A stretch of 64,000 nt of DNA from Limnanthes douglasii subsp. nivea (GCA_036936605.1 JAUPFV010000004.1:119710852-119774851), one strand, 5' to 3'. Counted from the stretch's first letter, positions 33,930 to 46,589 are shown. The notes: a model not told the origin generated them from the sequence alone. Made by a program: numbers and translations.

Positions 33930-34337
33930 TGGTGAGGTTAATTTTAGTATGAGGGTAAATTTGTAATCTGTTCGGAGTTTTGTGAAGGTTTATAGGTGTT
34001 TAATGTTTTGAGTAGAGAGTATAGGGAGAATTAAGCAGCTTGGCTGTAGTTAATTTTCATTACGCACATTTAATGTAGGTGGTTGGGTATATATACCCTT
34101 ACATTTGGGCCCTTATGGGATTTCGGGTCATGTTTAATGGACTCGGGTCATGTTTAAAGACCCATGAGCTCTAAGTAGGAGAGCGAGTAGCTTAGTCAAG
34201 AAGTATTTAGGTTTTTTAGTACTTTTGTCATAGTTCGAACAATCCCATTAGCTAAGTGTTCGAAGTGGTCTGTCCGGTCCGGAGAGCTAGGTCTGATCTG
34301 TCCATGTCCGGTGAGTAGTCAGAATTCGGACTCATCA
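33930..34337 (-). repeat. Tat1 5' LTR
   Basis: 408 bases; carries the promoter for gag-pol. TATA box TATATATA at 34088-34095, inside a GGGTATATATACCC palindrome. Relative to the 3' LTR it has an extra AATGTAGGT just before the TATA box. Confidence 0.92.
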
Positions 34338-34559
34338 ATAAGTACCGAATTTCAGCTTCGAGAAGATATTTACTTACTTATTAAATGGATGTAAAACTGG
34401 CTCCTTCTTCTTTTACTAGAAATGCATTGGTAGCACAACCATATACTACTAAATATAAATATTTATATATCACATGAGTATGGTCAATATGAGGATTTTG
34501 AGAGACTGTGCTTTTTTATTTTTTAGAATGATTCGTTACATCCAAGGATCTAGTTGATT
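34338..34559. other. Flank right of Tat1
   Basis: After the target duplication the sequence should continue CopC, but only a weak gag-like reading is possible (TEFQLREDIYLL). No firm call. Confidence 0.35.
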
Positions 34560-37300
34560 CGTTTGACCCCAACTAATATTTGGAAAAAATGGCGCACATA
34601 TCCAAAGATTTAGAGATGAATTGGTTGAGTACAACTAAACGTCTTGCAAGTATTTACGCCTCGTTCATGCTTTATGGTGGTTTTATGTTTGCCAAATTCG
34701 ATAGTTGCTTTGGGTGAGCTTTGATTCAACTTTCAATGACCAAATATCCTAGGAAGTTTTCAAAGAAAACTCTGAACATGCACCTTTTTTAAGGTAGTTT
34801 TAAGTTTACTACTCGGATATTTTTGAAGGTTTGTTCAAGGTCGACCAAATAGTTTGCATATTCTTTGCTCGTGAATAACATTTCGTGATGTATACTTGTA
34901 TGTTTCTTCAAATATGGTTAGAGAATGCATTTTTATCCATATTTTATATGTTGCACCTTTATTTTATATGTTGCACCTTGTTGCATTTTTTGTATGTTTC
35001 TCCAAAGGCATTACCTTATAGTAGTGTATCTCTCGTTCGATTATGACGGTTGTATCTTCTTCTTCATCCAGATACATTGTAATTTGACTATTCTTGGAGT
35101 AAGCATCCATAAAGGATAACATCATGTTTCTCAAAGTAATATTTACCAGTTGATCAATGCAGGGACTGTGAATAAGTCATTTGGTCATATTTGGTTAAGA
35201 TTGGCGAAGTTCACACAAATACATCATTTTTCATTTTTCTTCCTTACCAAACTAGATTTGTAGTCTAGACATGGTAAAAAACTTCCATAATATTGGAAAT
35301 TTGATTTAGTTAGATGACTTTAGCTATGATGGATTTGCTTACTCGTGAGATAATGGTCAACATATTTGCTCTATTAGCATGTAGTTTCTATTGATAAATT
35401 ACTTGGGACATATAATCGTGGTTGTTACTATGGCTACATCATGTGCAAGAAAAGCAAATAAAACCACATTTTGGCTAAAAATCTTAGTAAATTCGTTCAG
35501 ATGGCTATTTGTAAATGTTAAATGATGTGAACTACTTGCTAAGCTTCAAGTGTTATTTCTTATATCGTTCCCCCGGGCTCCCATACTTATAATACATCCT
35601 TTAGATTATCAATATCATCTAAAATTAAGGGAGAGGTGACTAATTACTATTTCTTAGGTACCCGGGAAGCATCGTAATACTATTGAGTTACTCGTTGACC
35701 GCTTTGAATTACTCTGATCTGTCTATTGATGACATATTGGATGCTCTAATATGTCGTGGACATGATATCATGCATTTGGTTATACTACATCCAAATATAG
35801 AATTATAAGATGAATTTCCATCTACAACCACGAAGAGATATTATACATTTTTTCATGCATTCTTGTGTCTCGATACTATATATAGCTTCAAATTTCCAAG
35901 CATCGTGGTTTCTTCTCTAGTAAAAATAGAGAATACTCTTTTTTGAGGTGCCAATGACGTTATGTCACATATATAATCATATGCATTATTGAAGATGACT
36001 GATCTTCATGTATCAATCATGATTTCTATGATTCCAACCTTAGCAAATCTCAGTGATGATAATTACTACATCTTCATTAGGTCCTCCCTCCCCTCTAAAA
36101 TCATCATCGTCAAAACTGATGATAGGGGTAATAATTCATGTAGAGATCATCTAAAGTCTGGTCGATTTGTTGAACCTCTTGGTTGGCTATATGATGGGTT
36201 TGAGAGGATTTTGATATTCTGATAAGAGTGTCATCTCCAACGATAGGTCCTACTATATACTTGTTCAAATGGGGATCCAATTATTCATTACAAGTTTTGA
36301 AGGTGACCAATGTTCTATTTCCTAGGTATCAGAGATAAGGGATCTGTTCGATGAGGCTCATCTTGAGGTGTTAGTGTTATTACGCTACAACACTTGTGGA
36401 TGCTAGAGGTCTCGACCCTTGACTAATTATATCATTGGTGCATCTTTATATCTCATTCTTCAAGTGTTGTCATTCCTTCGTGTGATGGTTGTTCTGTGTA
36501 TGGTACTTACAAAACCTTTTAGATCTCTTCGCTTTATTAGGGTCCATGTATGTTCCAGGTTGTTAAATTGTGCCATATTTTCAGCTTGTTCGTAGATGGT
36601 TTCAATATTATTGGTGAGTTCGATATACTGGATATCTGAACCCTTAGTGGTTTTTCTATTATCACTTTGGTGGTTTTTGTTCTGTTGAGATGTCCGTCTT
36701 TGTGTTGTTTTTTTGTTTAGACTGGAGCAATATAAAGAGTTTTACTGGATTATCAGTAAGATTAAAAGCATGATGATAGGAATGATATGTGTTAGGCTTA
36801 TCTCGTAACCTTATGTGCATAGATTTATCTACCTTAATTTGTTGTTTGACCTGATCCAATAATTATCTGATTTCAGAGCCTTTTGAAGCCCAATATGATA
36901 CTCTACCTATAAGTGATATATACCTTAAGTTTGTGGAATTTTTCCATGTTATTTTTGTTCTAAACAACTATTTTGTATAGCTCCATAGCTCATGTAGGGC
37001 TCTTATTTGCAACGTATGATGTAATTTTCATCGTCTCAGATCACTATTCTTCCAATGAATTGGTTAATGAATGAAGCCTGGAATGTTTTGAAGGTATGAA
37101 TTAAAAGTCTAAGAAGTTTGTTGAGCCACCTCAATGCGTTGCCTCAGAAAGTCACTGAAAAAGTTCACATGAGCCTATCATCTCTGTCGAACCCTAGCAT
37201 CTTGCTTTGAATTTTTTCTATGTGATTCTCATGATAACTTATATCATTGTATTTATCAATCTTATAATGGTTAAAATTAGGAGGTAAGTCTTGTTCCAAT
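34560..37300 (-). pseudogene. TatR: old gypsy gag-protease-RT relic
   Basis: Aligns by eye with Tat1 in the same order and spacing: RT thumb (34570-34660 with Tat1 30475-30560), GLKN region (35000), FMDAFSGYNQ region (35100), protease region (36000-36110, the ATCTTCATTAGG/CTAAAATCATCATCGTC block) and gag at 36662-36859 (MDQVKQQIKVDKSMHIR with Tat1 NQVGKQINVDETKKTRV). Stops and shifts are everywhere. No LTR, RNase H or integrase found. It is much older than Tat1 or Tat2. Confidence 0.7.
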
Positions 37301-38759
37301 ATTTATGGTTCTAGTAAGTACGTGGCTAGGTTGTACTTTATATTGTATTCCCCACAACCATGATATATATATATATAGGTCGTACTTTGGCTATGCTGCA
37401 CACGATACTTTGCAAGGTGTTTAGTTCTCTATCTATGAATGATTGAGAGAGAAGTTCTCGATGGAGGCAGCAACTAAAAACAATGTATTTTGGTTTTAGA
37501 GATGATGAAGAAGAATATATTATAGCGGAAGATTTAGAGGTTTACACTACACAAAAGATTAATTAGAGCTTTTGAACTACTATTTATATTTAGTGATATG
37601 AAGTCACCAAATTAATTAGCAGTGCATAAAATAATCTGAATGCCCTAAATATGATTTACTATTTAAATCAACTCATTGATTCATTCTTATAATTTTTACA
37701 GGTGTACTTCCCACTACCGAGGATCATACTCCGTATTAGGCTTTTAAAGCCCAATATATAAATTATATGATTGATGGGTCATTTGTTAAAATCCGTATTT
37801 AAGTCCAATTTATTACAGTTAAGGTTTATTACAATTATTTAATTGGACATATGACACTAGGTTTTGATACTCTAACATTCCAAACTCTCGATTCTTTATA
37901 TTTTCACGTACCAAAAATAATATAATATTTTAAACTGCACAATCAAAACCTCGGACAATTTCTCATCAAATATGCACGACGTGGCCAACAATGTAAATGT
38001 GATTATTGGAGAGGTGGTAGGAAAATAATACTACAAATTGTACACACATATACTACTTAAAACAGTTCTGAATGATCCCCTCATAATTATTAGTTGAATT
38101 AAAAAATAAATATAATAATCTTATCAAATTTCATATTGGAAAAAATATATTATTTTCACATGCATAAAAATATTTCTGAATAAAACTGTCAAAATTAGTG
38201 TTGTACATAGTGAGTCCAATATTTTTAATTCATCGTTGAATTTTTTTATATTTTCAAACAAAAGCATAAAATAATGGGGAGTTGGAAATTTCAAATTTGA
38301 TTAACATTAAAATGTGACTGATTGCATGAACAACAAACTGAAATAATGAAAACAAATATACAAATTTAATTTTTCTTAAGTTGGGTTTTGTGTGGTATAT
38401 ATTATGATTCAACACTAAAAAATAAAACAGAAGAAAAGAAACAAGTAAATTTTTTACTTGGTTCACCAAAAAAATAGGCTACGTTCAAAGAGCATTGTAA
38501 TTTTTCAGTATATCATAGATGAGTGTTTTCAATAAAACAAAACCCTCATAGGATAGATGGAATATACAACGATACATTCGGACATAAAATCTACGAAGAC
38601 AAAAAATTATAATATGACAATCATAATAAGACAAACGTGAACTGTGACATTTACTACGAGGCTCCACACCAACACAATACTCCCACTTGAAGACTGTCAC
38701 ATCAAAACGTGCCATAACTTCATTACGAGAAAACTTATGACACACCAACTAATATGATA
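37301..38759. other. AT-rich non-coding
   Basis: Has an (AT)n run at 37360-37377 and short frames without recognisable products. Nothing else supported. Confidence 0.45.
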
Positions 38760-39945
38760 ACTCTCTTAACCAATGATCAAGCTCAAAGACCAACTAAAGT
38801 TGCACATAAATTTAAGGGTTATAGGTTTTATTAATATGTCTGCTCGATTATTTGATTCATCAATATTCTCAAGTCTCAACTGACCATCTTCTATTAAAGA
38901 TCGGGCTTGGTTCTTGAATGGTATGTTGGATTCTTAAATAAGAAAATATCATTATGAGTATCGTTATGCAAAACTTCATTTTATTTCTTCATACCCAATT
39001 CACCTAAGACACATTGTAACCATATCATCGCCTTGATCGCCTCGGTAGCAACAACATGTTTAGACTAAATAGTAGAAAATATTACTGTATTCAACAAATT
39101 AAAACCCAACTCACATCAATACCACCCAAATCATTCACATACCTACTAGTATTCTTTCTAAAATGAATATCTCTAGGCAGGTCAACATCAACATAACCTT
39201 GTAACTTCATACTATAACCTCTGAAACAAAATGATATATCATAGTACATTTCAAATACAAAAGAACCACTTGAATGCCTCTTAATTTTTCTTTCTTGGGT
39301 TACTCATGTACCTATTAACAACTCCCACTATATGTACAACATATCATCTGATGCAAAACATGTCCTACACAAGACTCACAATCGTCGATGCATAAGAAAT
39401 TTTCTTTATATAAGCCTTATCATGTATTGTCTTTGATGACTTGTATTTGGTTAGCTTAAACTCTCTTACGTAAGGTGTGCATACTAGTTTGGTACTCTTT
39501 ATGTTAAACCTCTTCAGAATCTTGTTCAAATATTTTTCCTGTGATAATTGCATGGTATCATGTTTGTTATATCCCGTGATCCTTATCCCAAGAATTTGCT
39601 TTGTAACTCCTAATTTTTTTTATTGAAAATCCTTTTGACAATTTGTATTTAAATCATTTATTTCCTCATTGTTTGTTCCTGTAATAAGAATACCATCCAG
39701 ATATAACAAAAAAAAGTACTTTCAAACCTTTGTAGCAACAATTATTTGATTCACATATAGTGAAACCGAAAGTACCAATAAGACTATCAAACTTCATATA
39801 CCACTGTCATTGAGCTTGTTCTAAATCATACAAGCTTATATTCAATTCACAAACCATCATCTCCTGTCATTTTTCTTAGAAAACACAGTGGTTGCACCCT
39901 CCAGATCACCATAAAGGAATACAGTCTTCACATCTAACTACTCAA
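38760..39945 (-). pseudogene. CopD: copia RT C-terminus and RNase H relic
   Basis: The minus strand reads SLYDLEQAQ.QWYMKFD and GFT near 39780, LLYLDGILITGTNNEEI near 39680 (YVDD changed to YLDG), QLSQEKYLNKILKRFN and CTPYVREFKL in the open frame 39365-39553, SYAST, then RGIQVVLLYLKCT near 39270. The RNase H end near 38830 reads NRADILIKP. It is a different copia family from CopA and CopB. Its 5' half is absent; at 39946 unrelated AT-rich sequence begins. Confidence 0.75.
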
Positions 39946-41269
39946 TATTATAGTTGTTAATGGTTTTTAAGAACCGAGAACCAGACCGAGAAATAAATTG
40001 AACCTTAACTGTCAAGTTTGCATTTTTATTTTAAAAATTGATACCGATAAAAATCATACCTGATAAAACTGGTTCAAATCGAACTAGTAAAATCGGTAAA
40101 CCAACAGAACCGAATAGATAAAATCGATAAACCCGATTATTTATTTATTTTTATTCAAAATATTTCAAAAAAATTAATTGATAAAACAACAATTATATTA
40201 TTTTTAAAAATACAATACAACAACTTAATCAAGTGCATACCAAATAAAACTAGAGATTAACTAAATTACTAAAATTTATAGCGTTCGGTGCAATATTATA
40301 TGATAAGAACAATATCTACCATAAGCAAATAAAACTAGATAAAAAAAAAATATATACTCAATTGAAAACATTTTTAATGGTTATTTAATTAAATATTAAT
40401 AAAACCTTTTTTTGAAAGATTGTGTGCCTAATCCAGACAACTTCGAGTTTCATCTTATAATACCAATTCCAATGCAGCTTCTCAACACTTGAGATCTTTC
40501 ACTAGACGATGTACTCTTTCTGCATAAGCATCACTATAGATTGTCACTGCGTTCGATAAAACAAGCACTATCATTATTATGGCTAATATCTTATATTTTT
40601 TGGTTGTTTTATCATAACGATCTCTGAAATAAATAAAAATCTTTTATCTCAGCCACAAGACCCAAATAATTTTCTAATGAAATCTGAATTCATATATATA
40701 TATATATATAAATAATAGTACAAAAAGGAAAGTATAAAATAGACTTATAAAATTCTAATAAATTTCGAACACTTATTATAGAATAACAACAGCAGGAATA
40801 TGAACTCAAGGCAAACAGCATTGGTGGCTCCAGTAAACTTGAAGGCGTCCCAAATACGGGGTATGGGTATGAAGTTTACATCCAAGAAGATGTCACCGAT
40901 AAGGCCACTAGCTATAAAAGTGAACTTTACATTCGATAGAGCTAAAGATCTGGCTGACGGAAAAGAGAGACCATCCTAGTTAAGCCTTAATGGATAAAAA
41001 ACAATGATAAATACGAGCATTAATTGGACTGAATAGCTAACACGAACATCATCATTTAGCAATGAACTAATGGAATGTCGAGACCAAAGTCGAAGTTAGA
41101 CAGAACACCATCCAATGTTGTTTCCCTGGATAGAAGGAACCCAAAAATTCATTATATATTATCCAATCTTTAATTATGATTAGATTGATCTAAGAAGAAA
41201 ATATATAATTAATTTTGTTCTAAGTTTTATAGTTATCACCTTTATTCCAAATATGTTAGCAGACAACGT
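39946..41269. other. AT-rich non-coding with GGTT/AACC-type motifs
   Basis: 39950-40140 has repeated AACCG, CGGT and ACTGGTTC motifs, like subterminal sequence of some plant DNA transposons, but no ends were found. (AT)n at 40690-40712. The small ORF at 40800-40979 is listed separately. Confidence 0.4.
40800..40979 (+). CDS. Small unknown ORF (59 aa), transit-peptide-like composition
   Basis: Starts MNSRQTALVAPVNLKASQI and ends AKDLADGKERPS before TAG. It is rich in Ser, Thr, Lys and Arg and poor in acidic residues in its first 45 residues, as in plastid transit peptides, then turns more acidic. It is more GC-rich than its neighbours. It may be the first exon of a gene, a captured gene fragment, or chance. 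I do not recognise it and no downstream exon was found. Confidence 0.25.
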   Translation: MNSRQTALVAPVNLKASQIRGMGMKFTSKKMSPIRPLAIKVNFTFDRAKDLADGKERPS

Positions 41270-41944
41270 CGAACTAGAATCAGCTATCTACAGTGTGTCC
41301 GGCTTCTCCAATGCGTAGATCGTGCATAACTGAACTAGCTTCTGCATTCAACCATGATTTCTTCTATAGAATGTAGGGAAAACCTAACATAGAATCCTAT
41401 GGATTTTCCTCCAGTTGTTCGATGCCTCTAATATCATCTATTGGGTCACACAAGGGGAGTATATCATTATGTGCAGCTTGCTCTCCCTCGCCAGCTAATT
41501 GTTATCGCATCGGTTTAGTGGGGTCGTCCGTCACTGAATAACAGGTTCTGGCAGTACGCTGGTTTCCCCTGATGATGCCTACTGAATTTACCACTGGGTG
41601 TTTGATACATTGGTAAATTTGCGGGGTGTGGCTTCCATCTGATGCAACCAAGTTTGTCCAATAATGGCATGTTATAAGTTTGGGGTATTAGAAATCATAA
41701 ACAAAATCTTGACCTCCCGTTTTGTGACTTTGTGTCCAACTCTGACCATAGGCTCGACCTCCCTCATACACTGTAATGTTTTTTTGCATTCATATTCCAT
41801 CAAAGTTTGTTGGGTACGCTTATATAGTGGGAGCTCTAACATCTTATTGTAGCTTTCTTTGAAAATGATGTTGGCTTAACTGCCCCCAACGACTAATACC
41901 CTGGTCACCATAACTCTGCAAATGTCTAAGATTGCGGTTATAGG
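41270..41944 (-). pseudogene. HostG gypsy protease segment, left of Tat2
   Basis: Matches Tat3 at 59080-59480 in order: TTCTGGCAGT block, GTGTGGCTTCCATC, AGAAATCATAAACA, then the protease, read here as TRVLVVGGS.ANIIF (LVDTGSSANILF in Tat1). The active-site Asp is lost. Tat2 interrupts it at 41944, and 49354 continues the same coding sequence. Confidence 0.65.
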
Positions 41945-42325
41945 TGGTGAGAATTATTTTAGACTGAGGGTAATTTTGTCAGATGATTTGTGTTATTTTG
42001 AAGGTATTAAATGTTTAGGTGTTTTGTAGTGAGAGATTTAAGCTGCCTGGTTGTATTAAATGTTCTTCGCCCTCATTAATGAAGGTGGTTGGGTATTTAT
42101 ACCCTTAATTATAGGCCATATGGGCTTTCAGGTCAAACTTATGAAATTAGGTCGAGTTCAAAGACCCATTAGTTTATTAAGCAGATTAGCAATTAGCTTA
42201 GTCAAAAGGTGTTTATTGTTCTTAATACTTTTGTCCTGTCCGGATACTTCAGTGGGTAATTATTGTCCGGATTACCCCTAGCCGGTTTTCACAGTGAGTG
42301 GTGGTGAATAATTCTGGACTCATCA
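41945..42325 (-). repeat. Tat2 3' LTR
   Basis: 381 bases; TATTTATA (TATA complement) near 42095. Contains a TCCGGATTACCCC segment that is missing in the other LTR. Plus-strand pyrimidines at 42332-42338 next to it are a weak polypurine tract. Confidence 0.88.
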
Positions 42326-42555
42326 GTAGCCATTTTTTTAGGTTCCGGACTGTTTATGTATTCAACTCTGGGTTTATCCGGACTGAATACTTCTCAGAAG
42401 TTCAAGAGTTCTTCTATTGATCGTGGGACACGTGTCACATTTTGATTCGCTTTTCCATCCGTTTTCTTCCTATAACAGCGCTCCCACTAATCCCAAAAAG
42501 CAACTTCTGCATTTAATGTTTATGACGTCAGTGCTGTCTTCAATCCCTAGAAGAA

Positions 42556-42885
42556 AGGTATGCCGAAGTTAAATCTGACATGGTCTTGCTTTTTCATCGA
42601 ACATTCCCGAAGAGGACGCTCGGTACTTTGTGGCAATATCAGGAATGCGAAGACCTCCCATTTCATAATATGGCAGATGGTGATAAGCACAACTACTCCA
42701 GTGGTTTTGATGATACTACTGATGAGGAAGAAGGGACCGAGAGAGCTCCAGTGATGAACCCAAAGATCCAAAGAAGAAACAAGATGATGCAGGAACATCT
42801 AAGGGAAACTAGCCCTAAGGTTTTAACTATTTTCTGTTTTTTTTATGACATACTAAAGTCCTTGGATGGCCAACGCATTTTGTAA
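42556..42885 (+). pseudogene. Tat2 antisense ORF remnant
   Basis: Only the last 80 or so codons remain: MVLLFHRTFPKRTLGTLW and an acidic tail, homologous to the end of the Tat1 antisense ORF (MVLLFHEKFPKRNLWDLW). Just left of it (42500-42555) is sequence like the Tat1 upstream region (about 24600-24655). A deletion of about 2.85 kb therefore joined the promoter side to the C-terminus and removed the Transposase_28-like domain and coiled coil. Confidence 0.8.
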
Positions 42886-43296
42886 TTGTGTCCGGTTTGA
42901 GTCTGGTCATACTCTTTCCTTTTAAACTTAAAGTTTTTGGATGGCCAAGGCATTCTTTATGTTTTAATATCATCTTCCGGTGTTAGCCGGACAGTTTTAC
43001 TTTTCCAAATTCTTTCTTTGTTTCATATTCGCTCAATCTTAATGGCTGGTGTTCAAATAGCCCTTATTTATTTTACAAGTATTTTAAGATGAGAGTGTTT
43101 AAATTCTCCGATGACAAATGTTAAATGGTCATCATTCTACCAGATCAATCCGACCTGTCAAAGATACTTAGAAGGCTTTAAAGAAACTATAAATCAAACA
43201 ACTCCAAATATTTTAAGAAGGCATCAAATTTTATTAAAAAACCCGGACACCTCATTAAAACCTCCCCACGCCACCAAGTAAATATTTACACAACTT
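42886..43296. other. Tat2 convergent 3' region
   Basis: As in Tat1: TTGGATGGCCAA-type repeats near 42857 and 42929 and the GATGACAAATGTTAAATGG block near 43111. Confidence 0.6.
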
Positions 43297-44628
43297 TCAT
43301 TCTAGATACATCCAGAGGTGTTCAATGTTCCAAGGGTGGTTCAAGACTCTTTCATCTTTGTCCTGAAGCTTGTATGTTCCAGGCTTAAGATTTTCAATGA
43401 CCACATAAGGCCCTTCCCAGTTTGGAGCTAACTTGTCGAACTTCTTCTCTTTAGTATGTAAAAAACTTTTTTCAATACTTTATCCCCCGGTTGAAAATCC
43501 CTTCTTCTGATTTTGGTAGCAAACCTGCTTCTCATTAAACCTTGATAATGGGTGGCTCTAAGATGAGCCTTAACCCTTTTCTCTTCTATTAAGTCCAATT
43601 GACTTCTGACTACCACTTCATTAGCCTGTTTGGAAAAATTGTGGACTCTATATGATGGAAGAGTTGCCTCTATAGGATCAATCACATACATACCATATAC
43701 TAAGGCAAACGGGGATTCCTGTGTAGCAGCTCCAAGAGTAGTCTGGTAGGCCCATAGTACTTCTTGTAGATAGCTTGGCCACTTTCCAACATCCCCTTCT
43801 AAATTATTTTTGAGACTGGACATAATGGTCATGTTTGTCACTTCAACCTGACCATTCTCCTGTGGGTGGAAAGGAGAAGAGAAGTAGAGCTGAATGCCTC
43901 TAGAAGCACATAAACTCTCCATATCCTTGTTATCAAATTGTGGCCCATTATATGTGGTTATCTTTTGTGGAACCCCAAATCTGCAACAAATATTAGATAA
44001 GATAAATTTTATAACATATTTTGAAGTAGTTCCTGCCAGGGGGCTGCCTCTATCCACTTTGAAAAATAATCAATGGCTACAATAATAGTTCTGCACTCTC
44101 TGGACGCCATTGGTAAAGGTCCCACCAGATCCAGTCCCCAACGAGCAAAAGGTATTGGCTCAGAAATCGATTCCAAGGGGACAGCTGGGATATGAATTTC
44201 ATTACCATATCTTTGGCATGGATCACACTTCTTTACCAATTCCTTGGCATCTTCCATTATGGATGGCCAGTAATACCCGGCCAGTAATACCCGACCAATA
44301 AAACTCTTCGGGTTAAAGCTTTATAACCACAGTGTGCTGACCCTTCACTATCATGCAGTTCGGACAGTACGATTTGAGACTCTTCAATCCCCAAACAACG
44401 TAAAAGAGGTCTACTAAAAGACTTCTTGTAAAAGATGCCTCTTATGATTAAAAAACCACGAGTCTTATACTTCATTTTTCTTGCTAATGCTTTTTCCGGA
44501 GGCAAAATACCATCTGAAATGTATTGAAGAAGAGGATACCTCCAGTCTTTAGGTTGAACCACTTGTATACTTAAACTTTCCTCCTCTTTCTTACTTTGAT
44601 TGGGTCGAATGGATGGGCATTCTTGCAC
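43297..44628 (-). pseudogene. Tat2 integrase
   Basis: Three overlapping frames (44257-44628, 44009-44257, 43428-44057). The zinc part has HDSEGSAHCGYKAL and CDPCQRY. The core has AIDYFSKWIEAAP, TTYNGPQFDN (second Asp changed to Tyr) and ENGQVEVTN. The C-terminal end reads as in Tat1, to TGA at 43297. A 14-bp tandem duplication at 44266-44293 shifts the frame inside the zinc-binding region. It cannot be active. Confidence 0.85.
44266..44293. repeat. 14-bp tandem duplication in Tat2 integrase
   Basis: GCCAGTAATACCCG occurs at 44266-44279 and 44280-44293. Tat1 has the single version, so it arose in Tat2. Confidence 0.9.
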
Positions 44629-44652
44629 ATGAATCCATGGGTAGGACTCAGA

Positions 44653-45177
44653 TTATGCTATGGTTTCCAAGGAGTCTGCTAGTGTGTTCTCCGTTCTGGG
44701 TATGTGCTCATAGCTGATCTCTTTGAAATTAACTGCCACCTCTTTAAGAATGAATAAATATTTAGTCAACTTCTCCTTTTTTGCCTCAGATTGACCTTGG
44801 GCATGATGGATAAGAAGTTGAGAATCACTCATTAACCTAACTCTTTTGGCTCCACAAAGAAAGGCTAACTTCAAACCAGCTATAGCAGCTTTGTATTCAG
44901 ACTCATTGTTAGAAGCTCTAAAAGCAAAACATATAGCATGGTATAGCTGGTCGCCGCACGGAGAGGTTAAACATATCCCAGCACCACAACCCATGGTACT
45001 TGATCCACCATCGATCCGGACAACCCATACCTTCTTAGTTTTTTCACCTGTAGTTCGTTTAGTACTTCTGTCCGAATGGAATTCAACTAGGAAATCAACA
45101 ACAGATTGAGCCTTGATTGCAGTTCGAGGGGCAAAATCAATGTCATAGTCTCCCAATTCTACTGACCACTTGGTCAT
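44653..45177 (-). pseudogene. Tat2 archaeal-type RNase H
   Basis: Open over 174 codons: TKWSVELGDYDIDFAPRT, VRIDGGSSTMGCGAGI (catalytic Asp present), NNESEYKAAIAG, LMSDSQLLIHHAQG, TENTLADSLE. An in-frame stop at its end (TAG near 44653) replaces a codon at which Tat1 continues into the integrase linker. It is the better preserved RNase H of the two. Confidence 0.83.
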
Positions 45178-46589
45178 CCTGCTTGATATGTCTGCCTTTG
45201 AAGAACATTTTTCAAGGGAAAAGACGTCCGGACGATAATAGATAAGACTGAAAGTAGGGCCTCATTTTCCTGGCAGCAACTACCAAAGCTAGTGCTAGTT
45301 TCTCGAGTTTTAAATACATTTTTCAGCATCCATCAGGCTTTTGCTGATGTAGTACACCGGACGAGGATAATTGTCCACCTCTCTTACTAGCACCGTACGT
45401 ATAGCACATTCGGACACTGCTAAATATATATACAATGTTTCTCCATCAATAGGTTTAAACATGGTTTTGGGGGAAGATAAGTGCTTCTTTATTTCATCAA
45501 AAGCATGGTCGCACTATGGAGACCAGTTGAAGTCTTTAGCTCCCTTTAAAGTTTGGAAAAACGGGGCACACCTGTCCGAAGACCTTGAGATAAAACGATT
45601 TAAAGCAGCCCACCTTCCTGTCAACCTTTGCACCTCTTTAATATTCCGAGGAGGATCTATCTGTAATAAAACATTCAGCTGGTCCGGATCAGGCTGTATC
45701 CCTTTCTCACTTATCACATACCCCAAAAACTTCCCGGACTTTACTCTAAAAACTCATTTTCTGGATTTAATTTTAAATTAACTTTTACCAAGTTGGCAAA
45801 AGTCTCTTGCAGATCTGCCAAGTGTAATTCTTCTTCCACACTCTTTACCATCATGCCATCAATGTAGACTTCCATATTTCTTCCAATCTTCAGCGAATGC
45901 TTTGTTCACCATCCTCTGATAAGTAGCCCCAACATTCTTTAATCCAAAAGGCATCACCTTGTAACAATTGAGGCCTCTATCAGTAACAAAAGTAGTGTGT
46001 TCATGGTCTTTCAGATCCACTTGAATTTGATTATAACCGGAGAAGGCATCCATGAAGGACAACAACTTGTTCCCAGATGTGGAGTCTACCAGCTGATCTA
46101 TCCGGGGACAGGATACAAATCTTTTGGGCAAGCCTTGTTGAGGTCAGTAAAGTCGATGCACATACGTCATTTCCAATTTTTATTTTTCACTAACACTGGG
46201 TTGGCTGTCTATAAAGGATATTAAGATTCCTTTATGTGTCCCATCTTGGTAAGTCGGTCAACCTCTTGAACTATAACATCAGCTTTTTCTTTAGAGAAGG
46301 CTCTTCTTTTCTGTATAACGGGTGCTACATCTCTCCGGATGGATAGTTGGTGTGATATAACATTCGCATGTACTCCGGTTATATCAGCATTACACCAAGA
46401 AAAAACGTGTTGGTGGTTTGTTAAAAGATATAACACTTTGCTTTTTAGTTTTGATGTCATCTTAGATCCAATCTTGACACTTCTTCCTTCAGCCAGAGAG
46501 TGATTTTCAACCTCTTGAATCGGTATTAAAACACCAGGGGTCTCTCTGTGGTCATCAATTTCACCATCTCCCATAGAGGGACCCACCAA
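45178..46589 (-). pseudogene. Tat2 reverse transcriptase
   Basis: Split into frames 46221-46589 (protease-RT linker, QEVDRLTKMGHIKES), 45859-46131 (FMDAFSGYNQIQVDLKD, MPFGLKNVGATYQRM) and 45514-45726 (MGYVISEKGIQPDPDQ, RCAPFFQTLKGAKD). A small deletion near 45890 shifts the frame, and just after it the polymerase motif reads VYIDGMMVK, so the second catalytic Asp is Gly. Both lesions disable the enzyme. Confidence 0.85.

Larger units (their letters stand above)
23965..34337 (-). mobile_element. Tat1: near-complete Tat/Retand-like Ty3/gypsy element with antisense ORF
   Basis: 10.4 kb between two LTRs of 399 and 408 bases, both TGGTGAGG...CATCA. Flanks GTAAG (23960-23964) and ATAAG (34338-34342) match at four of five bases, as expected for a mutated target duplication. 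On the minus strand: PBS, gag, protease, RT, archaeal-type RNase H and integrase. On the plus strand, between integrase and the 3' LTR: a spliced ORF. By eye the LTRs differ by about 13 substitutions and a 9-bp indel (about 3%), so the insertion is fairly young. Confidence 0.92.
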
